Position numbers and translations under genes: made by a program. This document shows positions 41,162 through 49,809 of a DNA stretch of 64,000 bases, one piece after another. The notes beneath the pieces were generated by a model. That model worked only from the letters and a program-made list of their open reading frames with translations. It was not told where the DNA came from and did not search any database. This stretch comes from Bacillus_P idriensis_A (GTDB lineage Bacteria > Bacillota > Bacilli > Bacillales > Bacillaceae). The DNA lies in contig NZ_JBCMYF010000028.1 of the NCBI RefSeq assembly GCF_050483325.1, positions 1 to 64,000 on the forward strand. Reading direction: 5' to 3'. Position 1 is the stretch's first letter; every line of letters begins with the position of its first letter.

Positions 41162-41788
41162 ATGTCAAACACATTGTGGAAATGGATGCTGCCGCTTTTT
41201 GTGATAGGAATGACAATCGGATGTTCAGGCGGGACTGCCGAAGATACAGAAAAAACAAATATGCAAGACGCTGCTGAAACAGCTAATGAAGAATTGAAAT
41301 CTGGCGCAATGGCTGAAATGGTGGATACGGAAAATAAAAATGTAGGAACGGTAACGTTTACAGAGCATGACAATCACATGATGATAGAAGCGAAAATGAA
41401 AGGGCTTGAACCTGGTTATCACGGTTTTCACATTCATGAAAAGGGTGTATGTGAACCTGATGCAGAAGGAGGTCCATTTACAACAGCGAAAGGTCACTAT
41501 AACCCTGGAAAAAGCAGCCACTCAGAACATGCAGGGGATATGCCTTCCTTATTTGTAAATGAGGATGGAAAAGCTGAATTTTCAGCCGCATTTGACCGGG
41601 TAACCATGGAGCAGTTATTAGAACAGGAAAAAGCGATTATTGTTCATGCAGATCCGGATAATGCTGCAAATATTCCCGACCGTTATCAATCAGAAGGGAA
41701 AGCGGGACCTGATGAAGAAACGATGAAAACGGGTGATGCAGGAGACAGGCAGGCTTGCGGTGTGATAAAAAGTGAGGAAGAAAGCTGA
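41162..41788 (+). CDS. sodC: Cu/Zn superoxide dismutase lipoprotein
   Basis: A 208-residue lipoprotein (VIGMTIGCSGG) that would turn extracellular superoxide into peroxide. All ligands can be placed: HxH in GFHIHEKG, His in GHYNPG, His in SSHSEH, HAGD for zinc, and His in IIVHADPDN. The disulfide Cys in GVCEPD and ACGVI and the catalytic Arg in DRQACGV are present too. B. subtilis YojM has lost copper ligands (recalled), so this copy looks more functional. ATG 41162 follows AAGGAGGGATGAGCAG. Confidence 0.92.
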   Translation: MSNTLWKWMLPLFVIGMTIGCSGGTAEDTEKTNMQDAAETANEELKSGAMAEMVDTENKNVGTVTFTEHDNHMMIEAKMKGLEPGYHGFHIHEKGVCEPDAEGGPFTTAKGHYNPGKSSHSEHAGDMPSLFVNEDGKAEFSAAFDRVTMEQLLEQEKAIIVHADPDNAANIPDRYQSEGKAGPDEETMKTGDAGDRQACGVIKSEEES

Positions 41789-41792
41789 AGAG

Positions 41793-41942
41793 ATGAATTC
41801 AGAAGGGAAGCCATCCACTATTGTAATCAGATTTAAAGATGGAAGGCAGATGATGTTTGTAAAAAATGATCACTTCACAGCTAACTGGCATTTGTTTACT
41901 CAGAAGATGAGGGATTACAACATCGCATATGCAGGTGAATAA
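41793..41942 (+). CDS. Possible 49-aa hypothetical protein
   Basis: ATG 41793 lies 5 nt after the sodC stop and opens 49 codons. The product reads TIVIRFKDGRQMMFVKNDHF and ends KMRDYNIAYAGE, a beta-rich small soluble protein in style. A GAGGAAG site is 13 nt upstream, at a poor distance, so translation may depend on coupling with sodC. No family is recognised. A terminator follows. Confidence 0.45.
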   Translation: MNSEGKPSTIVIRFKDGRQMMFVKNDHFTANWHLFTQKMRDYNIAYAGE

Positions 41943-41965
41943 ACTTAGTGCTTTCTATCTAATTC

Positions 41966-42008
41966 AAAAAACACACCAATTTATATTTCCAATTGGTGTG
42001 TTCCTTTT
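41966..42008. terminator. Bidirectional terminator between the 49-aa gene and yuiD
   Basis: AACACACCAATT and AATTGGTGTGTT form a 12-bp stem with A6 before and TTCC/TTTT after. Confidence 0.85.
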
Positions 42009-42011
42009 CGA

Positions 42012-42488
42012 TTAAGCATCTTCAAGCTTAGCGCTTGCCAGTCCAAGTAACACCCCTAATACGGCTCCGCCGACTACTTCTAAAGGCTGATGTCCAAGAA
42101 CTTCTTTTAATTCTTCTGCCCGTTTTATATGACCGAGACCTGGGAGGTGCTCTGAAATAACCGCCATTTCGCCGTCAATATCGTTGATCAGTTTGGCAAT
42201 TTCACCGGTGTGGCGTCTGATTCCCTGTGCATCATACATCACGATGATGCCGAAGATTACGGCAATCGCTGTTTCAATGGAAGATGTTCCATTTTTCGCT
42301 GCTACATACGAGGATAGGGCTGCAACGCCTGCTGAATGCGAGCTTGGCATTCCTCCTGTTGTCACTGCCTGTTTGATATCCCATTTTCCAGACAGCCTCT
42401 TATATGTAAAGATTTTAAGACCCTGCGCAATTGCAATTGCACTTATAGCTGTAATGATTCCTCTGTTCATCTTCTTTTTCTTTTTCAT
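42012..42488 (-). CDS. Divergent PAP2 family membrane protein (YuiD-like, DUF212)
   Basis: A 158-residue membrane protein with the DUF212 motif GGMPSSHSAGVAALS near residue 48 and VMYDAQGIRRHTGE near 83. These correspond to the catalytic parts of PAP2-type phosphatases but are diverged. Four hydrophobic segments are seen. The B. subtilis relative YuiD is uncharacterised. It reads towards the terminator at 41966. The 42489-42704 gap upstream contains no gene. Confidence 0.88.
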   Translation of the reverse strand: MKKKKKMNRGIITAISAIAIAQGLKIFTYKRLSGKWDIKQAVTTGGMPSSHSAGVAALSSYVAAKNGTSSIETAIAVIFGIIVMYDAQGIRRHTGEIAKLINDIDGEMAVISEHLPGLGHIKRAEELKEVLGHQPLEVVGGAVLGVLLGLASAKLEDA

Positions 42489-42704
42489 TGCTCTGTTTCA
42501 CCTCTTAAAAGTAGTAAGTGCGCACTATGTATTTGCGGAAACTCTGATGTAGCATAAATACCCCTCGCGGCTCATTCTAAACGTTATTATTTTCTAAATC
42601 GTGATTATTATTTAAGCTGAGCTCAGTAAAAAATTATCAAACACACAGTGTATAAAAGAGGAAAAACGGCTGAATGAAGAATAAGCAGTAAACCAATGAA
42701 CAGG

Positions 42705-42736
42705 GTAAAAAGCACACCGGAAAATGGTGTGCTTCT
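42705..42736 (-). terminator. Terminator of the 42735 gene (minus strand)
   Basis: AAAGCACACC and GGTGTGCTT pair around a short loop; on the minus strand the stem is followed by T-rich sequence. Confidence 0.75.
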
Positions 42737-43499
42737 ACTTTTTCACAATTTTTGAAGGGTTGTTGATTTTATAAGGCACAGAAATCTCTAATAGGAGTGC
42801 CTCGTCTTCGACATCTTTTCCTTTGGGGAGGCTTTTCTTCACGATTTTGCCGTTAAAATCAAGGTCATCTCCTGGAGCCAGTTCAAACTTTTTCAAGGTT
42901 TTGCTGTGTGAACACCAGGCAAGGCCAACTTCAAGCGGCTCATCGCCATCAATTCGCACATCTTCGAGAACAACCACTTCATCGTTTTCTTCATTAAAAT
43001 GATTCCAGCTCAGGGCAAACTGCTTCACTTTCCCTGTAAAATGAACTTTGTCATCTGGCAGTGCAAGTTTGGCCGTTTTTTCTTTTTTCTCTTTTGCAGG
43101 TTTAGAAGGAGCTTTTATTTCTGGTGCAGGTTCCGCCAGTTTAGCAGGTGCTTCAGGTTTTGGCGCAGACTTTTCAGCTTCAGGCTCAGGCTTCAATTCT
43201 TTTCCGAAGTTTGAGGACTGCATTTCTTTTAGGTATGCAGGATGAATACAAGAAAGATTGCCATCCTGGAACTCAATGATGATTGTGTAATTAGAGTCTC
43301 CAAATGTTTGGTAGCCTTTTATAGTGACAAGTCTCTGGTGGGTTCTGTCCTTATACCAGTACTCTTTTTTTACTCTGAGGCCCCATTCTTTCACTTTTTC
43401 TTCATAATGGCCGTCATCGTCAAATAATTCGTATTCCCCTGCTGGAGGAATATAATTCGTTAAGTTGGCATCTTCAATATGAGGCAAAATGACTGCCAT
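42735..43499 (-). CDS. Hypothetical protein with Pro/Ala/Lys-rich linker
   Basis: The start at ATG 43499 (MAVILPHIED) is preferred to the ATG six codons upstream, with GAGAG before it. The 254-residue product has an N-terminal beta-rich part (LFDDDGHYEEKVKEW, RLVTIKGYQTFGDSNYTII) and a linker of KPEPEAEKSAPKPEAPAK type. The C-terminal part of about 100 residues (KVHFTGKVKQFALSW, LEVGLAWCSHSKTL) looks like an OB-type beta barrel. No known function. Confidence 0.72.
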   Translation of the reverse strand: MAVILPHIEDANLTNYIPPAGEYELFDDDGHYEEKVKEWGLRVKKEYWYKDRTHQRLVTIKGYQTFGDSNYTIIIEFQDGNLSCIHPAYLKEMQSSNFGKELKPEPEAEKSAPKPEAPAKLAEPAPEIKAPSKPAKEKKEKTAKLALPDDKVHFTGKVKQFALSWNHFNEENDEVVVLEDVRIDGDEPLEVGLAWCSHSKTLKKFELAPGDDLDFNGKIVKKSLPKGKDVEDEALLLEISVPYKINNPSKIVKK

Positions 43500-43747
43500 G
43501 CTCTCACGTCCTTTCATCTCTATTCTACAGGCTCTCTTGATGGAAAAAAAGTGAATGGCATCATTAGCTGAAATTTAATGGATAAGAGAAAATAGATTTG
43601 GATAATATTCACAAATAATCGGTGTTTTGGTGTATCATTGACAGTACACTATTAGCGAAAAGCAAGGCAGTTCTTAGGGAATTGCCCCTGGTAGTAAGAG
43701 TCGTGATCAGTACGTATAAAATTTAATTTGGATGTGGAGGAGACAGC

Positions 43748-44194
43748 ATGAGAAAGGGAATCATCCGCCCATTAGTTATTTGCCCTTTTCAAAAGGATAA
43801 CCGGATTTTAGTGGCAGAAGGGTTTGATGAAAGCAAAGGGGAGAATTACTATCGTCCAATCGGCGGGGGAATAGAATTTGGAGAAAGCAGTGCTGCTGCT
43901 CTTTCAAGGGAAGTTGAAGAAGAAATTCATGCAGCTATTTCTAATGTTTCTTATCTTGGAACCATTGAGAATATTTTTATATATAACGGAGAACAGGGAC
44001 ATGAAATCGTGCAGGTCTGTCATGCAGAATTTACGGATCCGTCTTTCTATGAACTGGAATCGTTTGAAGGCATAGAAGACAATGGGACAGTTTTTAAGCT
44101 TTATTGGAAGTCTTTAAGTGAGTTTGAAGATGGTAACCTGCGTTTAGTACCTGAGAATTTACTGGAACTCCTAAAAAGGAATGGCGGGAACTAG
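43748..44194 (+). CDS. NUDIX hydrolase
   Basis: A 148-residue NUDIX enzyme. The Nudix box is GGGIEFGESSAAALSREVEEE (in parts), with all Glu ligands; the usual Gly near its end is His (EEEIHA). It would hydrolyse a nucleoside diphosphate linked to X. The start ATG 43748 follows TGGAGGAGACAGC. The 43518-43747 stretch upstream holds a possible hairpin (AAGGCAGTTC..GGGAATTGCCCC) but no known riboswitch. Confidence 0.9.
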   Translation: MRKGIIRPLVICPFQKDNRILVAEGFDESKGENYYRPIGGGIEFGESSAAALSREVEEEIHAAISNVSYLGTIENIFIYNGEQGHEIVQVCHAEFTDPSFYELESFEGIEDNGTVFKLYWKSLSEFEDGNLRLVPENLLELLKRNGGN

Positions 44195-44472
44195 ATATGG
44201 AGTACATAGGTTCAGCAGAATGCAGGTTTCTTGATTGCCGGGTTAAAAGAGGGCAGACCGCAAGCTTAAAACGTTGATGACCAAAAAGCGATGTGTATGA
44301 AGATCTTAAATAGAGAAGACGATATTGTGACAAGTATGTTTGCGTTCCTTCAATAGGAGGGGACGTTTTTCTTATTCTTCAAAAATGGAAATATCGTTAT
44401 AGCGAAGAATAATAATTGAAGGAATCGAGAAAATAATACCAAGAATAGGCTGGAGTATCAGGGGGTGAAACT

Positions 44473-44958
44473 TTGATAAACAATTTTATATTATGGACTG
44501 TACTAATTGCTCCGTGGCTGACTTTATTTTTAATAAAGAAGGAAAAGATAAAAAGATTTATGCCCGCAGCCATTTTTGCCTCATATTTAATGATCATCTA
44601 TAACGTAATAGCAAATAATCAAAACCATTGGATACTTAATGATCCACTAATACATTGGCTTGAACCTTTATTTGTTTCTGGTGTATTTGGAGCTTTTCCA
44701 GTAATCACTTTATGGGTTTTTTATTTTACATACGGAAAATTTTTGGTGTATCTTACTGTTAACATTGTCATAGATTTTATGTTTTCTGTTTTTCCGATCC
44801 ATTATATATTTCAAGAAGTATTTGGAATCTATAAGCTGGTTAATATAACTCCCTGGGAACGTTTTTTCTTATTTGTCTTATTTTCAATTGTTCTTTATGG
44901 GTATCAGAAATGGCAGGATGAGGTTTTTACCTCGAAATTAAAAAACAGCAGCTGGTGA
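44473..44958 (+). CDS. CBO0543-family integral membrane protein
   Basis: A 161-residue protein with about five membrane spans (FILWTVLIAPWLTLFLI, MPAAIFASYLMIIYNVIA, GVFGAFPVITLWVFYFTYG, FFLFVLFSIVLYGYQ, in parts) and the conserved HWILNDPLIHWLEP segment. This pattern matches the CBO0543 family of unknown function in Firmicutes. The TTG start at 44473 follows GGGGGTGAAAC. The 44195-44472 gap upstream has only short, stop-interrupted frames and is probably decayed DNA. Confidence 0.78.
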   Translation: MINNFILWTVLIAPWLTLFLIKKEKIKRFMPAAIFASYLMIIYNVIANNQNHWILNDPLIHWLEPLFVSGVFGAFPVITLWVFYFTYGKFLVYLTVNIVIDFMFSVFPIHYIFQEVFGIYKLVNITPWERFFLFVLFSIVLYGYQKWQDEVFTSKLKNSSW

Positions 44959-44992
44959 GTTATCATGTTTAAGCGCTAAATACATTATTAAC

Positions 44993-45017
44993 TGCTGCCG
45001 GAAAGGCGGCTTTTTTT
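44993..45017 (+). terminator. Terminator after the CBO0543 gene
   Basis: GCTGCC, loop GGAAA, GGCGGC (one G-T pair), then T7. Confidence 0.7.
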
Positions 45018-45160
45018 AGTTTTATGTTCCCATATCAGTATGCAAAATGAATTTTATGTTCAAAAAACAGTTTAAAAATACATTTACTATTTTGAGAATT
45101 TGAAATAAAATGTATAATACCTATATGATAGGTATACAGCATGTGAGAGGGAGGAGGAAG

Positions 45161-45841
45161 ATGCCTCTAGTTAAGAAACAATTGGTTCATGAATTAGCAG
45201 CAGAAGAGATTAAACGATTGATTCAAAGCAGCAAATTACAAAAGGGAGATAAACTGCCCTCAATGGCCGAACTTGCAGAGACATTTGGCGTTAGCCGGAC
45301 AAGTATAAGAGAAGCACTTAGGCAGCTTGAGGCTCATCAATTCGTTGAAATTGTGAATGGGAAAGGGATCCTTGTTAAGGATGCGAATGCCCATCAGCTG
45401 CAAACGCGTATTTTTATTGAAAGTGAGCTGACTTTTCTGCTTCAGTTATGTGAAGTAAGGAGGGGGCTTGAAGGACAGGCAATTGAACTTGCCGCAAGGA
45501 GAGCAACAGAGGAACAGCTGATCAGGATGGAGACAAATCTGAGAATCTTTAAAAATGTCAAAACCTTAAACGAAGAATCTGTTCAGGCAGATTTTGATTT
45601 TCACCAGACTCTTTATGAAGCATCGCATAATCCTGTCTTATACAAGATGATAGACACGGTTTATGAATCGTTTAATGAGTTTTGGAAAAAAAATCAGAAC
45701 TCAGATTCCATTTTTGCAGATACTTATCAATTTCATGAAGATATCTTTTATTATGTGAAAAATAAGCAGCCGGAACTTGCCAGAGCAGCATTAAACCAAA
45801 TGATTGATATTGTCGAATCAAGAGTAAAAGATTTGTTTTAA
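45161..45841 (+). CDS. GntR/FadR-family (FCD) transcriptional regulator
   Basis: ATG 45161 lies after GGGAGGAGGAAG and gives 226 residues. The N-terminal winged helix is clear (LPSMAELAETFGVSRTSIREALRQLEAH, in parts). The C-terminal FCD domain follows, with metal-binding candidates D in ADFDFHQTLYE and H in FHEDIFYYV. FCD regulators bind small organic acids or amino-acid derivatives. It is the first gene of a likely three-gene unit with the transporter 33 nt and the cyclodeaminase further on, and probably controls it. Confidence 0.92.
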   Translation: MPLVKKQLVHELAAEEIKRLIQSSKLQKGDKLPSMAELAETFGVSRTSIREALRQLEAHQFVEIVNGKGILVKDANAHQLQTRIFIESELTFLLQLCEVRRGLEGQAIELAARRATEEQLIRMETNLRIFKNVKTLNEESVQADFDFHQTLYEASHNPVLYKMIDTVYESFNEFWKKNQNSDSIFADTYQFHEDIFYYVKNKQPELARAALNQMIDIVESRVKDLF

Positions 45842-45874
45842 AGGGGACCTAATTTAAATTGGAGAGGTGTCAAA

Positions 45875-47188
45875 ATGGCTCAAAATAAAGGGGATAACAA
45901 GATAGCAGCAAAAGCATTGATTGCCAGTTTAATAGGAAGTTCGATTGAATGGTATGATTATTTTTTATATGGAACAATTGCCGCACTTATTTTCAGTAAA
46001 CTGTATTTCCCTTCAGAGGATCCTGTGGTTGGATTAATGCTTGCCTATACCTCTTTCGCTCTGCCATTCTTCATTCGCCCGTTAGGCGGAATCATTTTCA
46101 GCCATATCGGCGATAAAATTGGACGGAAAAAAACGCTTGTCATGACGCTATCGCTGATGGGAGGCGCTACTGTACTGATTGGACTGCTGCCTACATATGA
46201 AATGATCGGTATATGGGCTCCGATTCTCTTAATTGCTTTGCGATTAGTCCAGGGTCTTGGAATAGGCGGAGAGTGGGGAGGTGCATTATTACTGGCAACA
46301 GAATATGCTCCGCCTAAAAAACGCGGATTTTTCGGCAGTATCCCGCAAATGGGTGTAACAATCGGACTGCTGCTTGGAACCTTATCAATTTCACTCATGA
46401 CCCTGTTGCCTAATGCACAATTTGAAGCCTGGGGCTGGAGAGTGCCGTTTATTCTAAGTGCTCTGCTCGTCTTCATCGGATTATGGATCCGCAACGGAAT
46501 CGATGAAACTCCGGCATTCAAGGAAGCAAAGGAATCAGGGGAGATTTCTAATGTGCCTCTTATTGACACATTTAAATATCATTGGAAAGAAGTTCTTGTA
46601 GCAGTAGGGGCCAAAGTGGTTGAAACAGCTCCATTTTACATATTTGGAACATTTATTATTTCATATGCTACAGGCACGCTCGGTTTTGAAAGAAGCTCTA
46701 CATTGAATGCAGTAACAATCGCAACTTTAGTGACAACAATCATGATTCCTTTTATGGGGAAATTATCAGATAAGGTTGGCCGCAAGCCGCTCTATATAGG
46801 CGGAACAATTGCCATGATCCTTTTCGCATTCCCGTACTTCTACTTACTCTCTTTAGATTCTGTCCTTTGGTTAACTGTCGCAACTGTGATTGGCCTTGGA
46901 ATTATTTGGGCACCAATCACGGCGGTATTAGGAACAATGTTTTCAGAAATTTTTTCAACCAGCGTCAGATATACAGGTGTAACAGTTGGTTATCAGCTAG
47001 GTGCTGCTATTGCCGGCGGGACTGCTCCTCTTATTGCCACTGCATTGCTGAGTGCTTATAATAATTCATTTGTCCCGGTTGCCCTTTATATCATTGGTGC
47101 GGCCATCATCTCATTGATTGCGGTTTCGTTTACTAAGGAAACTAGACCGATTGATAAAGACGGCAGGCCGCAAAGCAAAGCCATGTAA
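45875..47188 (+). CDS. MFS transporter, metabolite:H+ symporter (MHS) family
   Basis: A 437-residue, 12-span transporter with SSIEWYDYFLYG at the start and the loop motif GDKIGRKKTLVMTL. The LVQGLGIGGEWGGALLLATEYAP segment (in parts) is typical of the MHS group, which carries shikimate, dicarboxylates, proline/betaine and similar solutes. The C-terminal tail is short. It lies between a GntR regulator and an ornithine cyclodeaminase-type enzyme, so an amino-acid-like substrate is likely. Confidence 0.92.
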   Translation: MAQNKGDNKIAAKALIASLIGSSIEWYDYFLYGTIAALIFSKLYFPSEDPVVGLMLAYTSFALPFFIRPLGGIIFSHIGDKIGRKKTLVMTLSLMGGATVLIGLLPTYEMIGIWAPILLIALRLVQGLGIGGEWGGALLLATEYAPPKKRGFFGSIPQMGVTIGLLLGTLSISLMTLLPNAQFEAWGWRVPFILSALLVFIGLWIRNGIDETPAFKEAKESGEISNVPLIDTFKYHWKEVLVAVGAKVVETAPFYIFGTFIISYATGTLGFERSSTLNAVTIATLVTTIMIPFMGKLSDKVGRKPLYIGGTIAMILFAFPYFYLLSLDSVLWLTVATVIGLGIIWAPITAVLGTMFSEIFSTSVRYTGVTVGYQLGAAIAGGTAPLIATALLSAYNNSFVPVALYIIGAAIISLIAVSFTKETRPIDKDGRPQSKAM

Positions 47189-47217
47189 GAAAACTACCAG
47201 ACCAGGGAGTGGAAAAA

Positions 47218-48207
47218 TTGCTGTTATTAAATGAACAGAAGATCAAAGAGCTTTACTCCATGGGAGATTGCATAGATGATGTAGAAAAAGCATTTCGTTA
47301 TGGCAGGGAAGGTAAAACAATTGCTCCAATCAGAATGTCTCTCCCGCATAAAAAAATGTCGGCAGAAACGCTATATATGCCATCTTATATTGAGGCAGAA
47401 GATTACACCGCCGTTAAGATCGTCAGTATTTTCCCGAATAATGCCGAAGAAGGAAAAAAAGTGCTGCAAAGCATCATCTTATTAACAGATGCGAAAAATG
47501 GAGAACATGCAGCGATGATGGATGCGAGCTATTTGACTGTACTCAGGACAGGAGCATCAAGCGGTGTGGCCACAAAGTATTTAGCACGTGAAAACTCCAA
47601 AATCTGTGCAGTTCTGGGGTGCGGTGCGCAATCACTGGGACAAATACAGGCGATGATGGCTGTTAGAAATTTGGACGAAATCATCCTGTATAATCGCACA
47701 ATTAAAAAAGCAGAACAATTAGCTGAACAACTTCGTGCGCTGTATCCTGATTGGAATGGAAACATCAAGTTCCAAAGTGATGCAAACAAAGCTGCAGAAA
47801 AAGCGGACATCATCATCTGCAGCAGTAAATCTGAAACCCCGCTGTTTGATGGCAGTCACATAAAACCGGGTACTCACATTAATGCGATTGGCTCGTATCA
47901 GCCGCACATGCAGGAAGTAGATGTTCAAACACTCAATAAAAGCAGCAAAATCGTTGTCGACACCATTGAAGGAGCCCTTCATGAAACAGGTGATTTTCTT
48001 GTACCAATGGGAGATGGATCCTGGAATCCTTCATCGATTTATGGAGAAATAGGAGAAATCATTTGTTCAGATAAAGCTGCACGGACGAACGAGGAAGAGA
48101 TTACATTTTATAAATCCGTCGGCATTGGCTACCTGGATACAATGGTAGCAGTTCAAGTGTATAAAAAAGCGATTGAAGCGGGTGCGGGTGAAGAGTTTTC
48201 AATGTAA
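47218..48207 (+). CDS. Ornithine cyclodeaminase/mu-crystallin family enzyme
   Basis: TTG 47218 has AGGGAG 8 nt upstream and gives 329 residues; GTG 47209 is too close to that site. The protein has TYMPSY-like TLYMPSYIE, the substrate segment TAYLTVLRTGA-like ASYLTVLRTGASSGVATKYLA (in parts), and a Rossmann motif AVLGCGAQSLGQ. Members either deaminate ornithine to proline or reduce cyclic imino acids such as pyrroline-2-carboxylate. The substrate here probably enters by the MHS transporter encoded just upstream. Two terminators follow. Confidence 0.9.
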   Translation: MLLLNEQKIKELYSMGDCIDDVEKAFRYGREGKTIAPIRMSLPHKKMSAETLYMPSYIEAEDYTAVKIVSIFPNNAEEGKKVLQSIILLTDAKNGEHAAMMDASYLTVLRTGASSGVATKYLARENSKICAVLGCGAQSLGQIQAMMAVRNLDEIILYNRTIKKAEQLAEQLRALYPDWNGNIKFQSDANKAAEKADIIICSSKSETPLFDGSHIKPGTHINAIGSYQPHMQEVDVQTLNKSSKIVVDTIEGALHETGDFLVPMGDGSWNPSSIYGEIGEIICSDKAARTNEEEITFYKSVGIGYLDTMVAVQVYKKAIEAGAGEEFSM

Positions 48208-48225
48208 TCACTAGATAAGCAGAAC

Positions 48226-48253
48226 AAAAACTCCAGTTAAACTGGAGTTTTGT
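48226..48253 (+). terminator. Terminator 1 after the cyclodeaminase gene
   Basis: AACTCCAGTT and AACTGGAGTT with almost no loop, then TTTGTT. Confidence 0.75.
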
Positions 48254-48272
48254 TCATAATCACTGCTTGAGG

Positions 48273-48308
48273 TTGAACGCTTATGATTCAAGTAAAGCGT
48301 TCTTTTTG
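48273..48308 (+). terminator. Terminator 2 after the cyclodeaminase gene
   Basis: GAACGCTT and AAGCGTTC flank TATGATTCAAGT and are followed by T5. Confidence 0.75.
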
Positions 48309-48407
48309 TATTTATCAATAAATATTTATTGAAAAACAATAAAATATTAATTATGATAAAGGAAAAGATTGCATTGTTTTATAGGCTGATCGGTTGTCTT
48401 AGGGAAG

Positions 48408-48743
48408 GTGAACGCTATTAATAGAAAAATTGATTTAAAGGGGAAAATGACAATTTGGGGATTGGCCTTACAAAGTGTATTCATCCTTTTAATCACAATC
48501 TTCAATCCACTGAGAATTGCAGTGATGGAAGTGTGCTCGGTATATCCCGTGGCCCTGTTTGAACTTTTTCTTGGCGCTGTTAGTTTGATTTGCGGCATAT
48601 ATGGATTGTCAAAAAGAAATATGCCAGCAGTATCTGTATTTGTTGCTGCGTTTGGCGTGCTTATCTGTTTCTATTTCATTTTTGTCTATCTTTTACCCGA
48701 AGCAGGGACACCTCCGCCGATTCCATGGCTGTATAACGAGTAA
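48408..48743 (+). CDS. Small integral membrane protein, 111 aa
   Basis: The protein has three hydrophobic spans (IWGLALQSVFILLITIF, VALFELFLGAVSLICGIYG, AVSVFVAAFGVLICFYFIFVYLL, in parts) and a C-terminal PEAGTPPPIPWLY. The frame begins at GTG 48408; an internal ATG at 48447, behind AAAGGGG, is an alternative start that would remove 13 residues. No family is recognised. It probably forms a pair with the next small membrane gene, 26 nt downstream. Confidence 0.65.
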   Translation: MNAINRKIDLKGKMTIWGLALQSVFILLITIFNPLRIAVMEVCSVYPVALFELFLGAVSLICGIYGLSKRNMPAVSVFVAAFGVLICFYFIFVYLLPEAGTPPPIPWLYNE

Positions 48744-48769
48744 TAAAATTCGAAATGATGGAGGTTTGT

Positions 48770-49009
48770 GTGAATCTTATTTCCGTTTGTATTGTCTTTA
48801 TTTATCTAATCATTACTGTTTTATGGATGGCGAATTCCAGTTTCTTATTTTCTGAAGGCGGAATAGCTGTTTGGATTCTTGCGTTACTTATAGGGGGATT
48901 TGTTTACCGAAAGAAAAGAAACAGACTCATTTTAGTTTCTGCTTGTTTTATAACTTTTTTACTTGGTTTAACTATTTTGATTGAACTCATTACAAGTTCA
49001 ATGCCTTAA
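48770..49009 (+). CDS. Small integral membrane protein, 79 aa
   Basis: GTG 48770 lies 6 nt after GGAGGT and gives 79 residues; the ATG at 48755 overlaps that site. Three hydrophobic segments (ISVCIVFIYLIITVLWMA, GGIAVWILALLIGGFVY, ILVSACFITFLLGLTILIEL, in parts) are separated by a basic RKKRNR. It follows the 111-aa membrane gene and is probably in the same transcript. Function unknown. Confidence 0.65.
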   Translation: MNLISVCIVFIYLIITVLWMANSSFLFSEGGIAVWILALLIGGFVYRKKRNRLILVSACFITFLLGLTILIELITSSMP

Positions 49010-49050
49010 ATTTCAAGATATAAAAAATATAGAGTCTTTCAAGCAGGTTT

Positions 49051-49767
49051 CTACCTGACATCACCGAGATTCTGTGCTTTCATGACCTTAACAGCGATAT
49101 CCCCGATTTGCCTGCCTAATCTAAGTCCTTCATCATTATCAGCTTTAAAATGTACACCGGCATACAAACGTGATAATGCGCATTCTTCCATTATGCGAGT
49201 TATTCCTGATGCTTCTCCCGGAAAGAAATAGTGTAAGACCGATTCTGCACAGCCTGCAACAGCGGCGTGAGCAGATGGATAGGCTGGAAAACGCGGGGTA
49301 GTGAGTACAGCAGGCAGGTGTCTGCCATATTGATTTGGACGTGCCACATCCCATGCATATTTAAAATACCACGACATTACAAAGGCATCATTAACAGCAG
49401 CATGAAAAAAAGCGAGTGCTCTGGCAATTTGCGGTGATCCGAGTCCGTATTTTTTGGCTGAATTGAAAATCATAGGAGTCATATTCTGAGTTGCTTCGAC
49501 CGTTCCCCAGTAATTTGCGATGCGTATTTGCTCTGATGTCAGGGAAGATAATGTTTGTTCAACAAATAAAAGTTCTTTTCCCCAATCAACCCCGATAGGA
49601 TTTTTAATCTGCCAGGTAATACGCTGCTGAAAGGGATCCAGGAATTCGCTGCTGTTTTGTCTAATAATAAAAAACATGGGATATGATGCTGGTGCCGGAT
49701 AACCTTTAGGTGGGGTTTGCTCTCCCTGATAAGGATATTCTGACCATCTTCTGTAGGTTGTTCTCAT
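49051..49767 (-). CDS. Vanadium haloperoxidase/PAP2-like protein
   Basis: A 238-residue protein with the acid-phosphatase/vanadium-haloperoxidase core: RPNQYGRHLPAV, FPAYPSAHAAVAGCAESV (His of motif 2) and SRLYAGVHFKADNDEGLRLG (catalytic His). No signal peptide or membrane span is obvious, which speaks for the soluble haloperoxidase-like branch rather than a membrane lipid phosphatase. Halide use cannot be judged. It is downstream of the LD-carboxypeptidase gene on the same strand (42-nt gap), so they probably share a transcript. Confidence 0.85.
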   Translation of the reverse strand: MRTTYRRWSEYPYQGEQTPPKGYPAPASYPMFFIIRQNSSEFLDPFQQRITWQIKNPIGVDWGKELLFVEQTLSSLTSEQIRIANYWGTVEATQNMTPMIFNSAKKYGLGSPQIARALAFFHAAVNDAFVMSWYFKYAWDVARPNQYGRHLPAVLTTPRFPAYPSAHAAVAGCAESVLHYFFPGEASGITRIMEECALSRLYAGVHFKADNDEGLRLGRQIGDIAVKVMKAQNLGDVR

Positions 49768-49809
49768 TTATCTGGCACCCCCCAGTTTTTAAGAGTAATG
49801 CATCTATTA

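Noticed and set aside
43660..43747. Riboswitch upstream of the NUDIX gene
   Set aside because: A hairpin can be drawn (AAGGCAGTTC/GGGAATTGCC), but it matches no known class and has no terminator or antiterminator.
44195..44472. Decayed gene between the NUDIX and CBO0543 genes
   Set aside because: Short fragments are open, but I cannot assign them to a family.
46045..46569. 174-codon antisense frame in the MHS transporter
   Set aside because: Shadow of a well-conserved transporter gene; no ribosome site.
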